Position numbers and translations under genes: made by a program. Source: Pseudomonadota bacterium (GTDB lineage Bacteria > Pseudomonadota > Alphaproteobacteria > Rhizobiales > Rhizobiaceae). From it: 11,750 nt of DNA. Below the pieces are notes generated by a model. It searched no databases. It was given only the letters and a program-made list of their open reading frames with translations, and had not been told where the DNA came from. Positions 6,888 to 11,750 of the stretch are shown in pieces (the first letter of the stretch is position 1; every line of letters begins with the position of its first letter). Location of the stretch: the NCBI GenBank assembly GCA_023444445.1, contig JAEXMK010000187.1:1-11750 (forward strand), in the 5' to 3' direction.

Positions 6888-8660
6888 ATGCTGGGGTTAG
6901 GGAAAAGCGCAGATAACCGAAATATGCTCGATGCGATATCCAGATCGCAGGCGGTGATAGAATTCGATCTCAAGGGTAATATTCTCACCGCAAACCGGAA
7001 TTTCTGCATGGCGCTGGGTTATGATCTCGCGGAGATCGTTGGCAAGCACCATCGCATGTTCTGCGACAGGGAGATTGTCGCATCGCACGCCTATCAGGAA
7101 TTCTGGGAATCCCTTGCGCGCGGTGAGTTTCAGGCGAGCGAGTATCGCCGTATTCGCAAGGATGGATCAGCCATCTGGATAGAAGCCTCCTATAACCCTG
7201 TCTTCCGTTCGGGCAAGCCCTACAAAGTCGTCAAGATCGCGACCGACATCACCGCCAAGAGGATCAAGGCCATAGAAGACGCTGGCAAGCTCGAAGCGCT
7301 ATCCCGCTCTCAGGCGACCATCGAGTTTTTCCCTGACGGTACGATCATCACCGCCAACCCGAATTTCTGTGCAACGGTGAACTACGATCTGAAGGAGATC
7401 GAGGGCAAGCACCATCGCATGTTCTGCGATCCGGCCTATACGGCATCCCCCACTTACGCCAATTTCTGGCAGCGACTGGCATCGGGAGAATTCATTTCGG
7501 ACGAATTTGTCCGCTATGGCAAGAACGGCAAGGAAATATGGATCCAGGCCGCCTACAACCCGGTCCTGGATGAGGCCGGAAAAGTCGTGAAAGTGGTAAA
7601 ATTCGCCACCGACGTCACGCCGCGCATGAGTGCCATCACCGTGCTTGCCAACGCTCTGCGCGCACTCGCCGAGGGCGACCTTGTGCAGCGCCTCGACACC
7701 GGTTTCGTCCCCAGCATGGAGAAACTGCGAGCGGACTTCAATGAGGTCGTCGGCAAGCTGCAGGCCACCATGCAGACGATATCTCACAATGCCTCGACCA
7801 TCGCCTCCGGCTCCGGCGAAATCCGCATCGCCGCCGATCAGCTTTCGCAACGAACGGAACAACAGGCGGCCTCGCTGGAGGAAACTGCCGCTGCACTGGA
7901 GGAAATTACCACCACCGTGACCGATGCCAGCCGTCGCGCCGGTGAGGCTGGCAAGCTGGTGCTGCGGACGAGGGAACATGCCGAACATTCCGGCGATGTC
8001 GTTCAGCAGGCAATTTCCGCCATGGATGCGATTTCGCGTTCTTCCGGCGAAATCACCAACATCATTGGCGTGATCGACGACATCGCCTTCCAGACCAACC
8101 TTCTGGCGCTCAACGCCGGGGTAGAGGCCGCCCGCGCCGGGGAAGCCGGCAAGGGTTTTGCCGTCGTGGCGCAGGAAGTACGCGAGCTGGCCCAACGCTC
8201 CGCCGTGGCAGCCAAGGAGATCAAGTCGCTGATCAACACCTCCCGCGAACAGGTCGCCAATGGCGTCGATCTTGTCGGCAGAACCGGTGAGGCCCTGCGG
8301 GATATTCAGTCGCAGATGGGTGAAATCGACGTCAATGTCTCGGCGATCGTCGAGGCATCGCGCGAACAGGCGAACGGGCTGAGGGAAATCAACCAGGCCG
8401 TCAACGTCATGGATCAGGCGACCCAGAAAAACGCCGCCATGGTGGAAGAAACCACTGCCGCCAGCCACGGTCTCGCCAGTGAGGCCGACAACCTCTATGA
8501 ATTGCTGCGACAGTTCAGAATATCCGGCGAGGCCCGGCTATCACCCGCCCAGCCCATCGATAAGAAACCCGCCAGCATAACCCGGCTGCCGACACCTCAG
8601 CCGCGATATGCCACAGCAAGGGCGCACGGTAACATGGCGGCGGAATGGGCGGAGTTCTAG
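6888..8660 (+). CDS. Soluble methyl-accepting chemotaxis protein with tandem PAS domains (PAS-PAS-HAMP-MCP)
   Basis: A cytoplasmic chemoreceptor that would pass a signal from its PAS domains to CheA through CheW. The 590-residue product has no membrane-spanning segment. Domains: PAS1 at about 14-122, PAS2 at about 135-244 (about 59% identical to PAS1 by eye), a HAMP segment at about 247-300 ([17 protein letters not shown]), and the signalling helices at about 300-545. Methylation-type helices lie near 322-345 and 505-530, and the hairpin tip at about 394-425 includes [21 protein letters not shown] Pro/Ala-rich linker leads to the C-terminal EWAEF (586-590), which fits the x-[HFYW]-x-x-[HFYW] pentapeptide that tethers CheR or CheB. 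The ATG at 6888 was chosen because GGGGG at 6877-6881 lies 6 bases upstream and homologous sequence begins there. The frame is open back to 6681, but that part has no protein-like pattern and overlaps the inverted repeat. The layout resembles the BdlA type of soluble PAS receptor. The ligand is unknown. Confidence 0.93.
   Translation: MLGLGKSADNRNMLDAISRSQAVIEFDLKGNILTANRNFCMALGYDLAEIVGKHHRMFCDREIVASHAYQEFWESLARGEFQASEYRRIRKDGSAIWIEASYNPVFRSGKPYKVVKIATDITAKRIKAIEDAGKLEALSRSQATIEFFPDGTIITANPNFCATVNYDLKEIEGKHHRMFCDPAYTASPTYANFWQRLASGEFISDEFVRYGKNGKEIWIQAAYNPVLDEAGKVVKVVKFATDVTPRMSAITVLANALRALAEGDLVQRLDTGFVPSMEKLRADFNEVVGKLQATMQTISHNASTIASGSGEIRIAADQLSQRTEQQAASLEETAAALEEITTTVTDASRRAGEAGKLVLRTREHAEHSGDVVQQAISAMDAISRSSGEITNIIGVIDDIAFQTNLLALNAGVEAARAGEAGKGFAVVAQEVRELAQRSAVAAKEIKSLINTSREQVANGVDLVGRTGEALRDIQSQMGEIDVNVSAIVEASREQANGLREINQAVNVMDQATQKNAAMVEETTAASHGLASEADNLYELLRQFRISGEARLSPAQPIDKKPASITRLPTPQPRYATARAHGNMAAEWAEF
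7041..7066 (+). repeat. 26-base exact direct repeat, copy 1 (PAS1)
   Basis: These 26 bases recur exactly at 7404-7429, 363 bases (121 codons) downstream. They encode the GKHHRMFCD motif of PAS1 (His54, His55, Cys59). The repeat comes from duplication of the PAS domain inside the receptor gene. Confidence 0.85.
7404..7429 (+). repeat. 26-base exact direct repeat, copy 2 (PAS2)
   Basis: Second copy of the repeat at 7041-7066, encoding the same GKHHRMFCD motif in PAS2 (His175, His176, Cys180). The DNA around it has diverged more, so this block is the best-preserved part of the duplicated domain. Confidence 0.85.
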
Positions 8661-8690
8661 ATCCGCATATGCCGAAGCCCCAGGCCGGGG

Positions 8691-9506
8691 TTACAGACTA
8701 ATCCGGTCCGCACGAGTGAAGATTTCGAAGTCTTCACCCCGGACCAAAGCAACGAGTGTGATGCCCGCCTTATCGGCAGTTTCGATCGCAAGCGCCGTGG
8801 GGGCGGAGATCGCCGCGAGAACCGGGCAGCCGAGAATCGCCGTCTTCTGCACCATCTCCACCGACAGGCGGCTGGTAACGGCCACAATACCGGTCTGCGC
8901 GGAGAAGCCCGCATTCACGACCGCGCCAGCCAATTTATCCAGCGCATTGTGACGGCCGACATCTTCGCGTACCGCCAAAAGCCCCTCACGCGGACTATAA
9001 AACCCTGCGCCGTGAACGGCCCTTGTTTCACGATTGAGGGTTTGCCCATCGTTCAGCGCCTTCACAGCCGCAACCACATCATTGCCGTGGACCGACGATT
9101 TCACGCCGCTCAAATCCGGCATGACACGCACCGCCTGTTCTATCGACTCAATGCCGCAGAGACCGCAGCCCACCGGACCTGCCATATGCCGTCGTCTCGC
9201 CCGCAGGGCATCGGTCTCGGCATCCGTCAAATCCACCTGGACATCGTAACCCTGTCCCGCTTCAATCACTTCGATAGCCTGGATGTCTGAACGCATCGAT
9301 ATGATACCCTCGGTAAGGCTGAAGCCGACGGCAAAATCGACGAGATCGGCAGGGCTGGCCATCATCACGGCATGGGTGCTACCGCCATAAGAAAAAGCAA
9401 CCGGGACTTCTTCCGGCACGGCACGCTCACCTGTGGCAAGTGCGCCCTCCCGCAATGCGGTTCTGGCAACCCTTCGATAACTTGCTTCCACCGACACGAC
9501 GATCAT
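8691..9506 (-). CDS. fdhD: FdhD, sulfurtransferase needed for formate dehydrogenase activity
   Basis: FdhD takes sulfur from a cysteine desulfurase and delivers it to the molybdenum cofactor (bis-MGD) of formate dehydrogenase, in the cytoplasm. The 271-residue product is a normal length. Family marks: VPVAFSYGGSTHAVMM near 34-49, DFAVGFSLTEGII at 57-69, the Cys pair GCGLCG (Cys114, Cys117), VHGAGFY at 164-170, EDVGRHNALDKLAG at 181-194, SRLSVEMVQK at 212-221 and VRGEDFEIF near the end. The start is uncertain. A strong GGAGGA ends directly against the ATG at 9504-9506, too close to serve it well. A GTG three codons in, at 9495-9497, has a spacing of about 10 bases and may be the real start. 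No formate dehydrogenase or molybdenum cofactor gene lies in the window. It converges with the chemoreceptor gene, with 30 bases between their ends. A weak GC stem there (cccc 8678-8681, gggg 8687-8690) has no T run. Confidence 0.93.
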   Translation of the reverse strand: MIVVSVEASYRRVARTALREGALATGERAVPEEVPVAFSYGGSTHAVMMASPADLVDFAVGFSLTEGIISMRSDIQAIEVIEAGQGYDVQVDLTDAETDALRARRRHMAGPVGCGLCGIESIEQAVRVMPDLSGVKSSVHGNDVVAAVKALNDGQTLNRETRAVHGAGFYSPREGLLAVREDVGRHNALDKLAGAVVNAGFSAQTGIVAVTSRLSVEMVQKTAILGCPVLAAISAPTALAIETADKAGITLVALVRGEDFEIFTRADRISL

Positions 9507-9701
9507 TCCTCCATGACGGGAAACGTACCACCAGATCGGTCTGTGATGGATAAAGCGGCATTCCCTTCACTTCCACATCTAGCCTATCACCCACAAAATC
9601 GGAATCGATTTCGGCAGATGCAGCCAATTCCCCGTGATGAGCCTGGCAAGGCGACGACGCGACATTGCGCGAGCAAGGGAGCAGGAGAGCCAGCTAAAAA
9701 C

Positions 9702-9727
9702 AAAAAAGCGACCGAAACGGCCGCTTT
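9702..9727 (-). terminator. Intrinsic terminator of the atp operon
   Basis: Read on the - strand, aaagcggccg (9727-9718) pairs with cggtcgcttt (9714-9705) around a 3-base loop, 10 pairs with one G-T wobble, and runs into six T (9707-9702). It lies about 50 bases past the atpC stop. The rest of 9507-9778 should hold the fdhD promoter. I see no convincing promoter boxes and no credible small gene there. Confidence 0.9.
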
Positions 9728-9778
9728 CTGCTTCTAGTTTTTTGTGGGCAGTCATTCTTTCGAACCCGCCCGGTGCTT

Positions 9779-10189
9779 TCAAGCAGCGACGAGAACCTCA
9801 TGCAGGTTCGTCAGCTCATAGAGGTGCTTTTCAAGCTTGGTCAGATGTTCGTGGTGATGATTGCCTTCCTGGATTTCGGCCTTGGCCGCATCGATGCGCT
9901 TCTGAAGCGTATCGGGAGACATATCGTCAGCCGAAACAGCGGATTCCGCGAGAAGCGTGCAGCCGGTCGGCAGAATATCGGCAAAACCACCAAACACGAC
10001 GTATTTGTGTGTTTCGCCAGAGGCAAATTTCACCGTCACAAGACCCGGCTTGATCGTGGTCATCGTCGGCGCGTGATTGGCCAGAACCGTCATTTCACCC
10101 AGCGTAGCCGGGATGACGACTTCCGTAACCGTTTCGGAAACGAGCAGACGCTCCGGGGAAACGAGATCGAATTTGAAACTGTCAGCCAT
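9779..10189 (-). CDS. atpC: ATP synthase F1 epsilon subunit
   Basis: Epsilon is part of the central stalk of F1 and, with gamma, couples rotation to catalysis; its C-terminal helices can inhibit ATP hydrolysis. The product is 136 residues, normal for the family. Residues 1-85 form the N-terminal beta sandwich, with the typical start FKFDLVSPERLL and the conserved stretch GEMTVLANHAPTMTTIKPG. Residues from about 90 on should form the helical hairpin. A His-rich turn, GNHHHEH, sits between the two helices at about 108-114. The ATG is at 10187-10189, with a modest AAGAAG about 9 bases upstream. The gene follows atpD by 128 bases, in the usual atpHAGDC order, and is closed by a strong terminator. 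Confidence 0.96.
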   Translation of the reverse strand: MADSFKFDLVSPERLLVSETVTEVVIPATLGEMTVLANHAPTMTTIKPGLVTVKFASGETHKYVVFGGFADILPTGCTLLAESAVSADDMSPDTLQKRIDAAKAEIQEGNHHHEHLTKLEKHLYELTNLHEVLVAA

Positions 10190-10281
10190 GGCTATTCACT
10201 TCTTTTCAATTACGCGGGCGTCACGAATTATTCGTTACAACGCCGGCATCACCATTCGGGTTTTGCCGCCATTGCCAGCGA

Positions 10282-10304
10282 GGCGCGCGGTTAAACCACG
10301 CGCC
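10282..10304 (-). other. Hairpin between atpD and atpC
   Basis: Read on the - strand, ggcgcgtggt (10304-10295) pairs with accgcgcgcc (10291-10282) over 10 positions with one G-T wobble and a 3-base loop. It begins 14 bases after the atpD stop. No T run follows, so full termination is unlikely. It may stabilise the upstream message or lower atpC expression relative to atpD, as fits an enzyme with three beta subunits per epsilon; this role is inferred. Confidence 0.5.
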
Positions 10305-10317
10305 CGCCAATTCATCA

Positions 10318-11750
<1,433 letters not shown>

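Noticed and set aside
7299..8468. Long open frame on the - strand (389 codons) inside the chemoreceptor gene
   Set aside because: It lies wholly antisense to conserved signalling-domain sequence, has a Gly/Asp/His-rich composition typical of a GC-rich shadow frame, and has no visible family motif.
8678..8690. Short GC stem between the convergent chemoreceptor and fdhD genes as a two-way terminator
   Set aside because: Only four base pairs and no T run on either strand.
9372..9782. Small open frames on both strands between fdhD and atpC
   Set aside because: They overlap fdhD or run through the atp terminator, and none has a protein-like pattern.

Overview
The window looks like ordinary core chromosome of an alphaproteobacterium in the Rhizobiaceae, most likely Agrobacterium or a close Rhizobium relative. 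The grounds are the GC-rich coding style, the very strong match of the AtpD and AtpC proteins to the rhizobial type, the alphaproteobacterial form of the chemoreceptor signalling tip ([12 protein letters not shown]), and gene order. From memory, which I cannot check here, Agrobacterium C58 carries a second, orphan cheW (cheW2) close to the atp operon, and this arrangement matches it. I see no insertion sequence, phage gene, tRNA, rRNA, CRISPR array or other sign of recent transfer.

Layout on the + strand: (1) the 3' part of tamA (Omp85-family outer-membrane barrel), running in from the left edge; (2) tamB, a very long inner-membrane-anchored periplasmic protein 45 bases downstream, so tamA-tamB is almost certainly one operon making the translocation and assembly module; (3) cheW, a chemotaxis coupling protein, alone and closed by a clear intrinsic terminator; (4) a soluble chemoreceptor with two near-duplicate PAS domains, a HAMP segment, a full signalling domain and a C-terminal pentapeptide of the CheR/CheB-tethering type. 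On the - strand: (5) fdhD (formate dehydrogenase sulfurtransferase), convergent with the receptor; (6) a strong intrinsic terminator; (7) atpC and (8) atpD, the last two genes of the F1 ATP synthase operon. atpD runs off the right edge.

The genes form three unrelated modules: outer-membrane biogenesis (tamAB), an orphan chemosensory pair (cheW and its neighbouring receptor), and energy metabolism (fdhD; atpDC). No wholly new system is visible. The most interesting part is the cheW/receptor region. It has a perfect 11-base AT-rich inverted repeat upstream of the receptor, a roughly 190-base leader with its own perfect hairpin, and a cytoplasmic receptor whose duplicated PAS domains both keep a conserved GKHHRMFCD motif and a second cysteine.
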